This document shows positions 17,126 to 27,757 of a stretch of 64,000 nt of DNA, one piece after another. The notes under the pieces are model-generated. The model did no database searches. It worked only from the letters and a program-made list of their open reading frames with translations, and was not told the DNA's origin. The stretch's first letter is position 1; each line of letters begins with the position of its first letter. This stretch comes from Paenibacillus rigui (lineage in GTDB: Bacteria; Bacillota; Bacilli; Paenibacillales; NBRC-103111), in assembly GCF_002234615.1 (NCBI RefSeq), contig NZ_NMQW01000012.1, positions 62,001 through 126,000 of the forward strand, read 5' to 3'. Both the position numbers and the translations under genes were made by a program.

Positions 17126-17764
17126 TCACTTTCTTGCCCTCGCTAACGCTGCGATCAGTGCGGTCATTCCCATCGCCACAATGGCCCCATACAAAGCGAC
17201 AGCCATATCATGCTGCGTATCCCACGGATCGCCTTGCGTCCCGAGGAACATCACGCCGATTTCCGGTGCCACGAGGGAGGCCACCCACATTTCGATAAGC
17301 TCGTAGAACGCGCCACAACCCAGAATGAACAGCGGAATCAGGAAGCTGGAGGCTCTCCGGGACCAATGGAGAACCCTCATTGCCCATTCTCTCATCGGGT
17401 AAGCGAGCAGCAAGCCGAAGCAGAAATGAACGATCCGGTCGAATTCATCCCGGGGAAAGTGGAAGGTGGCCTTCAGCCAGGCATCCAACGGATTCGTATT
17501 GTAAGAATAGTGAGCTCCTATCGTGTGTAAAATCAGAAATAAAAAAAGCAGGAGGTAAGATAAATTGCTGAATGCAAATTTTTTGTAGCTGAAGCCCAGC
17601 ACAATGGCCGCAGCAAAGATTAATAAATTTTCCAATAACCAATCAAATCGGTTATATGGCTCCCATGCTAAAGCACCCCATATCAAGATATACAAGCCTA
17701 GTGATGTCAGTAATACTCCATTTTGACGCAGCGGGATTTCCTTTAGGAATAAACCCCATCTCAT
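17126..17764 (-). CDS. DUF2238 (YjdF-like) integral membrane protein
   Basis: The 212-residue protein has about six membrane helices. The family's conserved polar segments are visible: the HTIGAHYSY motif, FPRDEFDRIVHFCFGLL and FILGCGAFYELIEM, then LGTQGDPWDTQHDMAVALYGA. These conserved His, Glu and Asp residues within the membrane are typical of DUF2238, whose function is unknown. ATG 17764 has AAGGGGG 9 bases upstream; a TTG nine codons earlier is less likely. Confidence 0.88.
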   Translation of the reverse strand: MRWGLFLKEIPLRQNGVLLTSLGLYILIWGALAWEPYNRFDWLLENLLIFAAAIVLGFSYKKFAFSNLSYLLLFLFLILHTIGAHYSYNTNPLDAWLKATFHFPRDEFDRIVHFCFGLLLAYPMREWAMRVLHWSRRASSFLIPLFILGCGAFYELIEMWVASLVAPEIGVMFLGTQGDPWDTQHDMAVALYGAIVAMGMTALIAALARARK

Positions 17765-17884
17765 CTCTGTATCCCCCTTGCTCCTTAACAAGCATGCAAT
17801 CCAAATGAAGCTGCGTTCCTCGCAGCAGGGCTCCTTCGGGAATATAATACCATATTTTTCTAGCCTTCAGAGATCTCTTGAGAA

Positions 17885-17928
17885 CAAAAAAAATAGCCTG
17901 CCATCCTCTCCCATGGCAGACCTTTTTT
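17885..17928 (-). terminator. Terminator of the TetR-HlyD-ABC2 operon
   Basis: AGGTCTGCCAT and ATGGCAGGCT pair on the minus strand around an 8-base loop and are followed by ATTTTTTTT, about 20 bp after the permease stop codon. Confidence 0.85.
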
Positions 17929-17949
17929 TGAATCCAAAGTATAACACCA

Positions 17950-19116
17950 TCAAGCCCCTGCGACGAGTTCCTTCATTTCGCTTTTCTCGTTCAGCTTGCG
18001 GTACTCCCGCAGCATCATCAGGCCGATCCCTACGGAAAGCACGCCGATCATCCCGACGAACACGCCCAATTCACCGGTAAAATACCGGAGGCTGCCGCCG
18101 CGGTACCCAATACCCCGGATAAACTTGAACAGCCACGTTAAAGGAAGCAAGTTGCTGACCGCCTGAATCGGAGCCGGAAAAATAACCGTTGCCACCTGAA
18201 CGCCGGAGAGCATAAAGGAAGGATATACGATGGCGTAGGTCCGCAGCGTCACCTTGGAAGGCTCTGCGGCCGTCCAACCGACCAGCATGCCCATCAAGCA
18301 CACGGTAATTGTGTACAACAGCAGGGGAACCATAAATGCCGCAGGGCTCCCGGCAAACCGAAGGCCGCCCAGCTGCTTCAGCAAGCCAAAGGCCAGCATC
18401 AGGCTGATGGCCGATATGACCGCATAAGGTACAACGCGCAGCCATAATCCGAGCGGATGCTTCAGCTCCTCAGAGAGCCTGCCCTCCACCCGCAGCCGTG
18501 GAACAATAGAGGCCGCCCCGATCGCGGTAATGCCCAGAGCAACGACATTGACGAAGCCAATGACCATAAATGCAATAAAGTCCGACGTCGGATTGTACAG
18601 CAGCCGCTGCTGCATCGACAGCGGAGAAGCAGTGCCTGCCGCCGCTTCATCACTCATGCCGAGCGCCTTCAGCTTTCCGACGGACAACGTCGTGTTTTCG
18701 ATTGTGATCAGCTCCTGGATGCCATTGCGCAAATTCCCGACAGCTGATGGCATCGAATTATCAATGAGGACACCGATATTGACCTGCTTCCCCTGAAAGC
18801 GCAGCTGCTCCATCCCCCGAGGCAGGTAAATAACCGCCATATATTTTTCATTCGCCAGCAGGGTGTCCGGCTGAACGGCCTGATAGAATACATCCGTTAC
18901 ATGCATATATTGGGAAGCATTCATCTTGTCCGTAAACTGCCGGCTGTACAGGCTGTTGTCCTCATCGACAACGGCAATGGGCGCTTCATTGATCTGGCTG
19001 TTCTGAAACATATAGCCGAATAAAGCAGCGACCAGCAGCGGTGCGATGAGAATCGCCGGAATAAATTTGCTTGTCAGCGCATAACGCCATTCATCGAGCT
19101 GGGATCTCATCGACAT
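17950..19116 (-). CDS. ABC-2 type efflux permease (YhiH/YadH-like membrane subunit)
   Basis: The 388-residue protein has one membrane helix near residues 18-35, an extracellular domain of about 150 residues (IAVVDEDNSLYSRQF, IDNSMPSAVGNLRNGI) and five or six helices in its second half. This is the ABC2_membrane_3 layout. Partners of this family normally pair with an HlyD-type adaptor and an ATPase. Its start overlaps the end of the HlyD gene by 26 bp, so the two are translationally coupled. No ATP-binding gene is present in this operon. The ATPase must be encoded elsewhere or the permease depends on a shared one. Confidence 0.87.
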   Translation of the reverse strand: MSMRSQLDEWRYALTSKFIPAILIAPLLVAALFGYMFQNSQINEAPIAVVDEDNSLYSRQFTDKMNASQYMHVTDVFYQAVQPDTLLANEKYMAVIYLPRGMEQLRFQGKQVNIGVLIDNSMPSAVGNLRNGIQELITIENTTLSVGKLKALGMSDEAAAGTASPLSMQQRLLYNPTSDFIAFMVIGFVNVVALGITAIGAASIVPRLRVEGRLSEELKHPLGLWLRVVPYAVISAISLMLAFGLLKQLGGLRFAGSPAAFMVPLLLYTITVCLMGMLVGWTAAEPSKVTLRTYAIVYPSFMLSGVQVATVIFPAPIQAVSNLLPLTWLFKFIRGIGYRGGSLRYFTGELGVFVGMIGVLSVGIGLMMLREYRKLNEKSEMKELVAGA

Positions 19117-20296
19117 GCACCTCCGCAGTCATTCCCGGCAGCAGCGTATCCGTCCGATCCACATAGACGCGCACCTGGAACGTATTCAGGTCAGCGGTTC
19201 CTTTCTCCCGGCTCATTCTTAAGCTGGCAAATTGCGGTGCGGCGGTGACGAACTGCACCCTGCCCTCTACCTGATCCTTCAAGGCTGCGAAATGAACAGG
19301 CACTGTCATATCCGGCTTCAGCTTTTTCACCTGCTGCTCATCCACGTACAGATCAAAATACAGCTTGCCCGTCTCCAGCACAATGACCGGCGTTCCCGAC
19401 CCGACATTCTCGCCTGCTTTAGGTACGATTTTGGCTACCTTCCCATCCGCAGGCGCCTTCAAGGACATCCGTTCCTTTTGGACCTGCAGCGATTGGAGTG
19501 CGATATTTTGCTGCTCCAGCTGCTTGGACAGCGCGTCCAGACCAAGCTTCTGGTTGTCAATATCGCCTTGACCGAGCTGGTTTTGCTCCAGAATCGCCTG
19601 TGCCTTCTCTGCGGTTAGAGCCGCCTGCTCCTTCTCTTCCTTCGTCGCGCCGTTCATCAGCTTATCCAGCGCCGCCTGCTGCTGATTACGGGCATTCTCC
19701 AGCGTAGCCAGCTGGCTTCGCGCATTCTCGACCGCATCGCGGCGATCCTTGGTCGCGTAAGGGTTGGTGTCGGCTGTGTCCTGAATGTTCCGCAGCTGGT
19801 TATACATTTTGAGCCCATGCTCATACGATTCGTTAGCAGCGGCTACCGCAAGCTTTTGCCGTTCGATATCCTCCGTCCGGGCGCCTACCTGCACTTGCTC
19901 CTGCGACGTCCTCGCTTGGGCTACGGCAATCTGCGCCTGCTTCAGCGCATTGTTCAGCTTCTCCTGCGATACCTGCAGCGCTTCCTGAGTCTGCTTGATT
20001 TTGAGTGTCGTTACCTCGACATCGGCCTGTGCCTTTTGCAGCTGCAGATTAACGTCCGTGGGATCGAGAGTCATCAGCACGTCCCCTTTCTTCACCTGCT
20101 GCTCCTCCTTGACCGGCAGGTCGATGATTTTGCCGCCGACGCCCTGGAACGATACGTTCACCTGCTCCGCTGTGACGATACTTGCCTTTTGGCTGGCTGC
20201 AAGGGTTACGGCATCCCTGCCTTCCGCGGCCAGCATCAACCCGCCGCCTCCGAGCGCCACGGCCAATACCAACAGTAGAATCACGTTCTTCTTCAT
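19091..20296 (-). CDS. HlyD-family membrane-fusion adaptor of an ABC exporter
   Basis: The protein (401 residues from ATG 20296, behind AAAGGAGA) has an N-terminal membrane anchor (NVILLLVLAVALGGGGLML). The first half of the biotinyl-lipoyl domain follows (GGKIIDLPVKEEQQVKKGDVLMTLDP), then a long alpha-helical coiled-coil hairpin of about 200 residues rich in Gln, Ala and Lys. The second lipoyl half (LKAPADGKVAKIVPKAGENVGSG) and a beta-barrel region come last. It is the adaptor between membrane and outside for the ABC-2 permease encoded next. The residues before ATG 20296 (CPGCNKQRDPHG) are not part of the family. Confidence 0.9.
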   Translation of the reverse strand: MKKNVILLLVLAVALGGGGLMLAAEGRDAVTLAASQKASIVTAEQVNVSFQGVGGKIIDLPVKEEQQVKKGDVLMTLDPTDVNLQLQKAQADVEVTTLKIKQTQEALQVSQEKLNNALKQAQIAVAQARTSQEQVQVGARTEDIERQKLAVAAANESYEHGLKMYNQLRNIQDTADTNPYATKDRRDAVENARSQLATLENARNQQQAALDKLMNGATKEEKEQAALTAEKAQAILEQNQLGQGDIDNQKLGLDALSKQLEQQNIALQSLQVQKERMSLKAPADGKVAKIVPKAGENVGSGTPVIVLETGKLYFDLYVDEQQVKKLKPDMTVPVHFAALKDQVEGRVQFVTAAPQFASLRMSREKGTADLNTFQVRVYVDRTDTLLPGMTAEVHVDEIPAR

Positions 20297-20366
20297 ACTC
20301 CATTCTCCTTTTCCCATCCCATGGGGATCTCTCTGTTTATTGCATCCCGGACACAAGCCGGGGAAT

Positions 20367-20966
20367 CTACTTTCGCTGCAGCCCGTTCAAAATATACTGC
20401 GTGGTATACGCCACCACTTCCTCGAAGCTCTCCTTGGTTGATGCTCCCGGGATCGATTCCAGCAGCGGCTCCAGGAAAGAGGATGTGCGGGAATAAACCA
20501 ATGTCCCGACGACGACGTACATCGTGTGCTTCAGCGATTCAAATTGAAACTGTCCCTGCTCCTTCCCCGCCTGCAAAATGTTTCGCAGCAGCAACCACAC
20601 AGGAAACATAACCTCCTGAAGCTTTTCCAGTCTGGGACTTTGCATCATAACCTCCTGCTGCAAAATATTGATCAGCTCCGGCTCCGACATGCGGAAGCGC
20701 ACGAATTCCAGAATAAATTTACGAAAGTCCGACTCTGGATCGGTCAAATCATACGTTTCCTTCAACAGCCCCGGCTCCAAAGAATCGAACAACGCATAAA
20801 ATACATTTTCCTTCCCTCCAAAGTGATACGAGACAAGCGCCAGAGCAACTCCCGCTTCATCGCAAATTTGCCGAACGGTCGTCCCCTCAAACCCTTTGCG
20901 CGCAAACAAATGCTTCGCTCCATCCAAAATCTTCTGCTTCACGTCTTCCTTGGCTTCCTGCTTCAT
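20367..20966 (-). CDS. TetR-family transcription regulator of the efflux operon
   Basis: The 199-residue protein has a TetR-type N-terminal helix-turn-helix (IFARKGFEGTTVRQICDEAG-like segment followed by VSYHFGGKENVFYALF). A C-terminal ligand domain follows. The start is uncertain among several in-frame ATGs (20966, 20969, 21014); the 20966 choice has GGGAGGG just upstream. It is the first gene of an operon with HlyD and ABC-2 genes, 70 bp ahead of HlyD. A perfect 18-bp palindrome lies about 115 bp upstream, its likely operator. It probably represses its own operon until a toxic ligand binds. Confidence 0.9.
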   Translation of the reverse strand: MKQEAKEDVKQKILDGAKHLFARKGFEGTTVRQICDEAGVALALVSYHFGGKENVFYALFDSLEPGLLKETYDLTDPESDFRKFILEFVRFRMSEPELINILQQEVMMQSPRLEKLQEVMFPVWLLLRNILQAGKEQGQFQFESLKHTMYVVVGTLVYSRTSSFLEPLLESIPGASTKESFEEVVAYTTQYILNGLQRK

Positions 20967-21063
20967 CATGCCCTCCCGTTTACGGTTCAATATACATATC
21001 ATTTCTGATTTCATTCTGTGTGAATTTCAACCTGCTCCAACCGCGTCAATAAATTGAACGATC

Positions 21064-21096
21064 GTTTTGAACATTTGTTTTGAACATATGTTCAAA
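21064..21096 (-). promoter_or_regulatory. TetR-type operator: 18-bp palindrome with an extra half-site
   Basis: TTTGAACATATGTTCAAA (21079-21096) is an exact palindrome. The adjoining TTTTGAACATTTG (21065-21077) repeats one half-site in direct orientation 16 bp away. The array sits upstream of the TetR-HlyD-ABC2 operon and has the size and symmetry of TetR-family operators. Confidence 0.7.
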
Positions 21097-21202
21097 TTAC
21101 TACTATATGGATGATACACCTGATTAAAATTACTTGTCAAGAGGTATCCTTGCCAAATTCATTTTTCTCATCCGATGTCTTGGAGGCTTATAACGTATGA
21201 AC

Positions 21203-21248
21203 AATAAAAAAAACCTGAAGCCGCAGCAATCTGCAACTTCAGGTTTTT
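21203..21248 (-). terminator. Terminator of the pdh operon
   Basis: AACCTGAAG and CTTCAGGTT pair around a 16-base loop with T-runs on both strands. It is 21 bp after the pdhD stop codon. The remaining upstream gap (21097-21202) shows nothing else. Confidence 0.85.
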
Positions 21249-21269
21249 GTCTTTTAGAGTACAGTTAAA

Positions 21270-22685
21270 TTATTTACCAAGGATATGAATCGGGTGGCCC
21301 AAAGCCACTTCGGCCGCTTCCATCGTAATTTCACCCAATGTCGGATGCGCATGGATTGTCAATGCGATATCCTCCAGGGTAGCGCCCATTTCGATACCTA
21401 GAGCCATCTCGGCGATCAGGTTGGAAGCCTCCGCCCCTACGATCTGTGCGCCCAGCAGCAGGCCGGAATCTTTATCGCCAACCAGCTTCACGAAGCCTTC
21501 CTTCAGGTTCATCGATTGCGCACGTCCGTTCGCACCGTAAGAGAACTTACCGGTTACGACGTTGATGCCTTTCGCTTTGGCTTCGGTTTCGTTCAAGCCT
21601 ACGCTTGCGATTTCCGGATCGGAGAACACGACCGCAGGAATACATTTGTAGTCCACCACGCTAGGCAGTCCGGCAATCGCTTCAGCAGCGACTTTACCCT
21701 CGTAAGAAGCCTTGTGCGCCAGTGCCAGGCCCGGAACAATATCGCCGATCGCATAAATATGCGGAACGTTCGTTTGACCTTGCTCATTGACCTGGATCAT
21801 GCCGCGCTCGCCGACCTGGATCCCTGCCAATTCAAGCGACAAGTCGCCATCGGTATTGGGACGACGTCCAACCGTAACAAGCACATATTGTGCCGTTACT
21901 TTCTTCTCTTCGCCTTTTACCGTGAAGGTTACCGTCACGTCTTTGTCCGTTTGCTCGCAGCCTTGTGCCAAAGCTTCGGTATGCACATCCACCTCGATTT
22001 TTTTGAGGTTACGCGCTACCAGCTGCGACATTTCCTTCTCGAAGCCAGGAAGTACCGTGTCTGAGCCTTCGAGCACAGTCACCTTCGTACCGAACTTCGC
22101 ATACGTTTGACCCAGCTCGATACCGATATAGCCGCCGCCGATAACGATCAGGCTTTCCGGAATTTCAGGCAGATCCAACGCTTCCGTGGAGGACAGAATA
22201 CGTCCGCCGAACGGGAATGCTTTCAGCTCAATCGGACGGGAGCCTGTTGCAATGATGCAGTTGTTGAAACGGTAACGTGCCGTTTCGTTATCGTTGAACA
22301 GACGCGCTTCCTGTTCATTGATGAACAGAGCCTCACCGTTGAATACTTGCACTTTGTTGCCTTTCAACAGACCGGACACACCGCCGGTTTGTTTCTTGAT
22401 AATGCTGCTTTTCCATTCTTGAACCTTGGTGAAATCCACTTTCACATTTTCTGCTGAAATCCCGATGGATTCCCCGTGCTTCGCCTGCTCGAAATGGTGC
22501 GCTGCGGTAATCAACGTTTTGGACGGGATACATCCGCGGTTCAAGCATACGCCGCCCAACTCGGATTTATCGACAATCAGCACGCTTTTGCCCAGCTGAG
22601 CGGCACGAATGGCCGCCACATATCCGCCAGGACCTGCACCAATGACTAGAACGTCTATCTCAACGGAAGCGTCTCCTACTACCAT
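21270..22685 (-). CDS. pdhD: Dihydrolipoamide dehydrogenase, E3 of pyruvate dehydrogenase
   Basis: The 471-residue flavoprotein reoxidises the dihydrolipoyl group of E2 and reduces NAD+. It has the FAD-binding GAGPGGYVAAIRAAQLG, the redox disulfide GGVCLNRGCIPSK, the NAD-binding GGGYIGIELG, the second FAD motif HIYAIGDIVPG, and the C-terminal catalytic pair HAHPTLGE. The length fits the family. It starts at ATG 22685 behind GGAGGTG, 3 bp after the E2 gene, as last gene of the pdh operon. Confidence 0.97.
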   Translation of the reverse strand: MVVGDASVEIDVLVIGAGPGGYVAAIRAAQLGKSVLIVDKSELGGVCLNRGCIPSKTLITAAHHFEQAKHGESIGISAENVKVDFTKVQEWKSSIIKKQTGGVSGLLKGNKVQVFNGEALFINEQEARLFNDNETARYRFNNCIIATGSRPIELKAFPFGGRILSSTEALDLPEIPESLIVIGGGYIGIELGQTYAKFGTKVTVLEGSDTVLPGFEKEMSQLVARNLKKIEVDVHTEALAQGCEQTDKDVTVTFTVKGEEKKVTAQYVLVTVGRRPNTDGDLSLELAGIQVGERGMIQVNEQGQTNVPHIYAIGDIVPGLALAHKASYEGKVAAEAIAGLPSVVDYKCIPAVVFSDPEIASVGLNETEAKAKGINVVTGKFSYGANGRAQSMNLKEGFVKLVGDKDSGLLLGAQIVGAEASNLIAEMALGIEMGATLEDIALTIHAHPTLGEITMEAAEVALGHPIHILGK

Positions 22686-22688
22686 TGC

Positions 22689-24008
22689 TTACACCTCCAA
22701 AATGAGCAGCTCTGGATCGGCCAGTAGCTGTTTAATGTAGTTTAAGAAGTTTTGAGCTGTCGCGCCGTCGATAATCCGGTGATCGAAGCTCAAGGACAAT
22801 GCCATAACCGGAGCGACGACGATCTCGCCATTTTTCACAACCGGTTTCTCTGCAATACGTCCGGTACCCAGGATCGCCACTTCAGGGAAGTTGATGATCG
22901 GAGTAAAGAACATGCCGCCTGCGGAACCGATGTTCGTGATGGAAATCGTGCTGCCTTTCATTTCGTTGCCGCTCAGCTTGCCTTCGCGGCCGCGAGCTGC
23001 CAAGTCTTTAATAGCTTCAGCGATTGTCCAAATATTTTTACGATCCGCATCCTGGATAACAGGAACGATCAAGCCGTTGTCTGTATCCGTTGCGATACCG
23101 ATGTTGTAATACTTTTTGTAGACGATCTCGTTCTTTTCTTCGTCGATCATCGCGTTCATCGCCGGGAATTGACGTGCTGCCGCTACCAATGCTTTCACGA
23201 TGAAAGGCAAGTACGTCAGCTTGACGCCTTTCTTCTCTGCCGCCGCTTTCGCTCTGCCGCGCAGGGCCACGAGCTGCGTCACGTCGACTTCGTCCATCAG
23301 CGTCACATGCGGAGCCGTGTAAGCTGATTTCACCATGGCATTCGCAATCGCTTTGCGAATGCCTTTGAGCGGAACGCGCTCCTCGACGCGTTCGCCGCTT
23401 ACTGCAGCTGCAGCCGTCGATGGCGCTGCTGCTGCAGTAGCCGCCGCTGCTGGAGCTTCGCCAGCTGCTGCCGGTGCTGCTGCCGCAGGCGCGCCGCCTG
23501 CGGCAAAGGCGAGAACATCTTCCTTCGTCACGCGGCCGTTACGGCCGGTCGGCGTGACTTGGGCGATGTTCAAGCCCTTCTCGCGTGCCAGCTTGCGCAC
23601 GCTAGGGGTTGCCAGGACCGCGCCGCTCGCCGCGGTCGGTGCCGGCGCTGCGGCTGCGGGAGCCGCAGGTGCCGCTGCAGGAGCGGCCGGTGCCGCTGGA
23701 GCAGCCGCTGCTGGCGCTGCCGGAGCTGCGCTCTCGCCATGGCCATGCGCTTGCTGCGGCACGGCGCCTTCCACTTCCATCGTAGCGATCAGATCGCCGA
23801 TGGTGCACATCGTGCCTTCCGGCACTTTGATTTCTACGATTTTCCCTGCAACCGGAGCAGGTACTTCTACAGTGGATTTATCGTTTTGAACTTCCATGAT
23901 GATGGTTTCATCATCTACAACATCGCCTGGCTTGACAAGCCATTTGACGATTTCGCCCTCGTGAATCCCTTCGCCCAGCTCAGGGAATTTATATTCAAAT
24001 ATCGCCAC
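22689..24008 (-). CDS. pdhC: Dihydrolipoamide acetyltransferase, E2 of pyruvate dehydrogenase
   Basis: The 439-residue protein forms the E2 core that moves acetyl groups to CoA. It has one N-terminal lipoyl domain with the lipoylated lysine in [11 protein letters not shown] long Ala/Pro linker follows, then the peripheral subunit-binding domain ([26 protein letters not shown]), a second Ala-rich linker and the catalytic domain ending in [17 protein letters not shown] chose GTG 24008 because AGGAGG lies 7 bases upstream and the protein then begins directly with the lipoyl domain ([13 protein letters not shown]). The gene is separated from pdhB by 586 bp of repeat-bearing DNA, which is unusual inside this operon. 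Its lipoyl group is probably attached through LipL, encoded 4 kb away. Confidence 0.97.
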   Translation of the reverse strand: MAIFEYKFPELGEGIHEGEIVKWLVKPGDVVDDETIIMEVQNDKSTVEVPAPVAGKIVEIKVPEGTMCTIGDLIATMEVEGAVPQQAHGHGESAAPAAPAAAAPAAPAAPAAAPAAPAAAAPAPTAASGAVLATPSVRKLAREKGLNIAQVTPTGRNGRVTKEDVLAFAAGGAPAAAAPAAAGEAPAAAATAAAAPSTAAAAVSGERVEERVPLKGIRKAIANAMVKSAYTAPHVTLMDEVDVTQLVALRGRAKAAAEKKGVKLTYLPFIVKALVAAARQFPAMNAMIDEEKNEIVYKKYYNIGIATDTDNGLIVPVIQDADRKNIWTIAEAIKDLAARGREGKLSGNEMKGSTISITNIGSAGGMFFTPIINFPEVAILGTGRIAEKPVVKNGEIVVAPVMALSLSFDHRIIDGATAQNFLNYIKQLLADPELLILEV

Positions 24009-24047
24009 GATACAACCTCCTAAGGGATGGCGTACCGGGAGTGTAGT

Positions 24048-24280
24048 GGGTTGGAAGTAACGCTTTGCCAAGTGAAAACTTTTGTGACGATGAAAGCTTC
24101 GGCTCCAGCATGTGCCAACCGCCTTCGGCCGCTATTGAAAACAGGTTTCCTGAATATGTACATCCTTATCGAATGAAACCCGCTTTCAAAGGCGGCGCGT
24201 AAACTCACCGGCGGTTACACATGCCTTCACCTTCGCTCATCGCTAGGTTTTAATCCAAGCAAAGCAAGTGCACTTCCAAA
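24048..24280. repeat. MITE-like imperfect inverted repeat 1, about 233 bp with about 105-base arms
   Basis: The left arm starts GGGTTGGAAGT and the right arm ends CACTTCCAA. Reverse-complementing the right arm aligns it to the left along its whole length. Shared blocks are TTGGAAGT, GCTTTGC, CGATGA, GCATGTG, AACCGCC and, near the loop, CCGC.ATTGAAAACAGGTTTC against CCGCCTTTGAAAGCGGGTTTC. The loop is about 20 bases. It contains no open frame of note. The shape is that of a decayed miniature inverted-repeat element or a large extragenic palindrome. Confidence 0.72.
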
Positions 24281-24357
24281 GCCACGCGTCAGCTCCCGCT
24301 ACGCTTTTATTTTAAAATACCCGTTTGCTCGTACCGGCAAACGTATCCTTATAATCC

Positions 24358-24386
24358 AACGCTCCCTGGCAGGGGAGTGTTTTTTG
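24358..24386 (+). terminator. Terminator-like hairpin on the plus strand inside the pdhB-pdhC gap
   Basis: ACGCTCCC and GGGAGTGT (one G-U pair) form a stem with a short loop and are followed by TTTTTTG on the plus strand. No plus-strand gene precedes it. It may belong to the adjacent repeat elements. Confidence 0.5.
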
Positions 24387-24410
24387 ACAAAGCCGGCCGC
24401 GAAGCTCGGA

Positions 24411-24533
24411 GGGTTGGAAAGTATTTGCTGTAGGAGCGTAGCGCCCGCCTTTGAAACGATGGATCCACCTATACTAAATCCAATGAAAGATCTATCGTTT
24501 CAACAGCGGCCGGAGGCAAATATTTTCCAATCC
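24411..24533. repeat. MITE-like imperfect inverted repeat 2, about 123 bp
   Basis: The ends are GGGTTGGAAAGTATTTGC and GCAAATATTTTCCAATCCC. The inner arms are TTTGAAACGATGGATC and GATCTATCGTTTCAA. Both pairs match with only one or two differences, separated by GC-rich segments (CGCCCGCC and GCGGCCGG) that also partly pair. The terminal GGGTTGGAA and the inner motif GCCGC-TTTGAAA recur in repeat 1, so both elements probably belong to one family. Confidence 0.75.
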
Positions 24534-24594
24534 CGCAGCCCACTCGCGACCTCAAGCCTTTGTCAATCGGCCGCTCCCTCTCAGGAGCGCCTTC

Positions 24595-25575
<981 letters not shown>

Positions 25576-25593
25576 TGGTATCGTTCCTCTCCT

Positions 25594-26673
<1,080 letters not shown>

Positions 26674-26727
26674 TCACCTCAACGATAGATTTTGATGCCT
26701 TGAAAGCATTGTTTCTGTTATAGTAGT

Positions 26728-26757
26728 ATTATAAACCTGTTTTCTCTAATAACACAA
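26728..26757 (-). promoter_or_regulatory. Sigma-A promoter of the pdh operon
   Basis: On the minus strand TTGTGT, an 18-base spacer and a perfect TATAAT lie about 60 bp ahead of pdhA. The rest of the divergent 26674-26877 gap is AT-rich; a plus-strand TATAAT at 26852-26857 may serve the esterase gene. Confidence 0.6.
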
Positions 26758-26877
26758 CTACTTACTTGAAAAATATGATTTTTCTCACTCATTACGTATA
26801 TAACAGTTTAAAAAAACATATGGTACAGATAATAAAAAACGACCAAACTATTATAATACACTTGGAGGCCATCCCTT

Positions 26878-27603
26878 ATGGACGACAGCATTTATTATAA
26901 AAGAACCGTAGTAAAGGAGCTTGTCCCCTCTCAAGCTCTAGGAACGGAAAGACCTGTTCGGGTGTTTTTGCCGCCCGGCTACCAGGAACTCATGTCATAT
27001 CCTGTTATCTATTGTCAGGATGGAGAACAATTTTTTAATTTCGGCCGTATCGTTACCCATATGAATCGTCTCATTTTCGACGAAGACGTCCACCCTGCCA
27101 TTATTGTCGGCGTCGATGTCGATACAGCAACAAGAACTTCCGAATATGCACCGGAAGGCTCCCGCTTTGATGCCTACTGCCGTTTTTTTGCGGAAGAGCT
27201 GCTCCCTTACATTGAGAGCAAATATTCGGTAAGAACGGAGCCCACAGAGCGAATCTTGGCGGGCGATTCCTTGGGCGGAACCGTTTCGCTGCATCTCGCC
27301 TTAGATTATCGTAGCCTATTTTCGAACGTCCTATCCTTGTCCGGTGCATTTTTGCAGTCCACTCGGGACCGGTTGGCGCGTGAAGAGGATTTGTCCTGGC
27401 TTCACCTGTATATGTTGATTGGCTTGGACGAGCAGGAGGTCCGAACCGAACGGGGAACGTTCGATTTTGTCGAGGCGAACCGGCGAACAAAGGAGCTTCT
27501 CGCGGCAAGAAATTGCCGTCTCACCTATGAGGAAAAGCCAGGCAAGCATTTGTGGGGCTTCTGGCAAAACGAGCTTCCAGCTGCAATGAAGCTGTTTCTG
27601 TAA
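26878..27603 (+). CDS. Esterase of the Fes/IroE-like alpha/beta hydrolase family
   Basis: The 241-residue cytoplasmic protein is an alpha/beta hydrolase of the putative esterase family. The nucleophile motif is GDSLGG, the FLPPGY and YPVIYCQDGEQFF segments are typical of enterochelin-esterase-like enzymes, and the C-terminal GKHLWGFW supplies the catalytic histidine. It starts at ATG 26878 behind GGAGG. It is divergent from pdhA and followed by a bidirectional terminator. No siderophore genes are nearby, so the substrate is unknown; a carboxyl-ester or S-formylglutathione-like substrate is equally possible. Confidence 0.85.
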   Translation: MDDSIYYKRTVVKELVPSQALGTERPVRVFLPPGYQELMSYPVIYCQDGEQFFNFGRIVTHMNRLIFDEDVHPAIIVGVDVDTATRTSEYAPEGSRFDAYCRFFAEELLPYIESKYSVRTEPTERILAGDSLGGTVSLHLALDYRSLFSNVLSLSGAFLQSTRDRLAREEDLSWLHLYMLIGLDEQEVRTERGTFDFVEANRRTKELLAARNCRLTYEEKPGKHLWGFWQNELPAAMKLFL

Positions 27604-27664
27604 GCTGTGATACCAGCCTGGCTTCACCTCGCTTGAGCGTTCAAAACATCAACTGTTCTGCCCG

Positions 27665-27754
27665 ATAAGGATAGACTGCTTCGCTATTCCTTCAAGATGA
27701 CATGCGTTTGTCAAGGGAGATGAGGTCTGAGACGCTTATCCTTTCTGCTCAACA
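27665..27754. repeat. Two-copy intergenic element, copy 1
   Basis: This stretch matches 62649-62738. The best 42-base block (27691-27732 against 62676-62717) is identical at 35 positions, then both contain CGCTTATC and CTGC. Each copy directly abuts a terminator hairpin (27758-27798 here). It is in a gap after the esterase gene and before lipL. It could be a short dispersed repeat or a structured or small RNA. Confidence 0.7.
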
Positions 27755-27757
27755 AAA

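Larger units (their letters stand above)
24009..24594. other. 586-bp non-coding insertion between pdhB and pdhC
   Basis: No gene with a family-like product is visible. The stretch holds two large inverted repeats (24048-24280 and 24411-24533), a small hairpin (CGTTTGC/GCAAACG at 24322-24343) and a plus-strand terminator-like hairpin at 24358-24386. In Bacillus relatives pdhB and pdhC are close together, so this DNA is probably an insertion of mobile-repeat type. Whether pdhCD gets a separate promoter here is not visible. Confidence 0.7.

Noticed and set aside
24009-24594. A short protein gene within the pdhB-pdhC gap
   Set aside because: Only short frames in repeat DNA without ribosome binding sites; none resembles a known family.
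26828-26857. Full promoter for the esterase gene
   Set aside because: TATAAT at 26852-26857 is clear but the expected -35 position (ATAATA) is weak, so only the -10 is mentioned in the pdh promoter entry.
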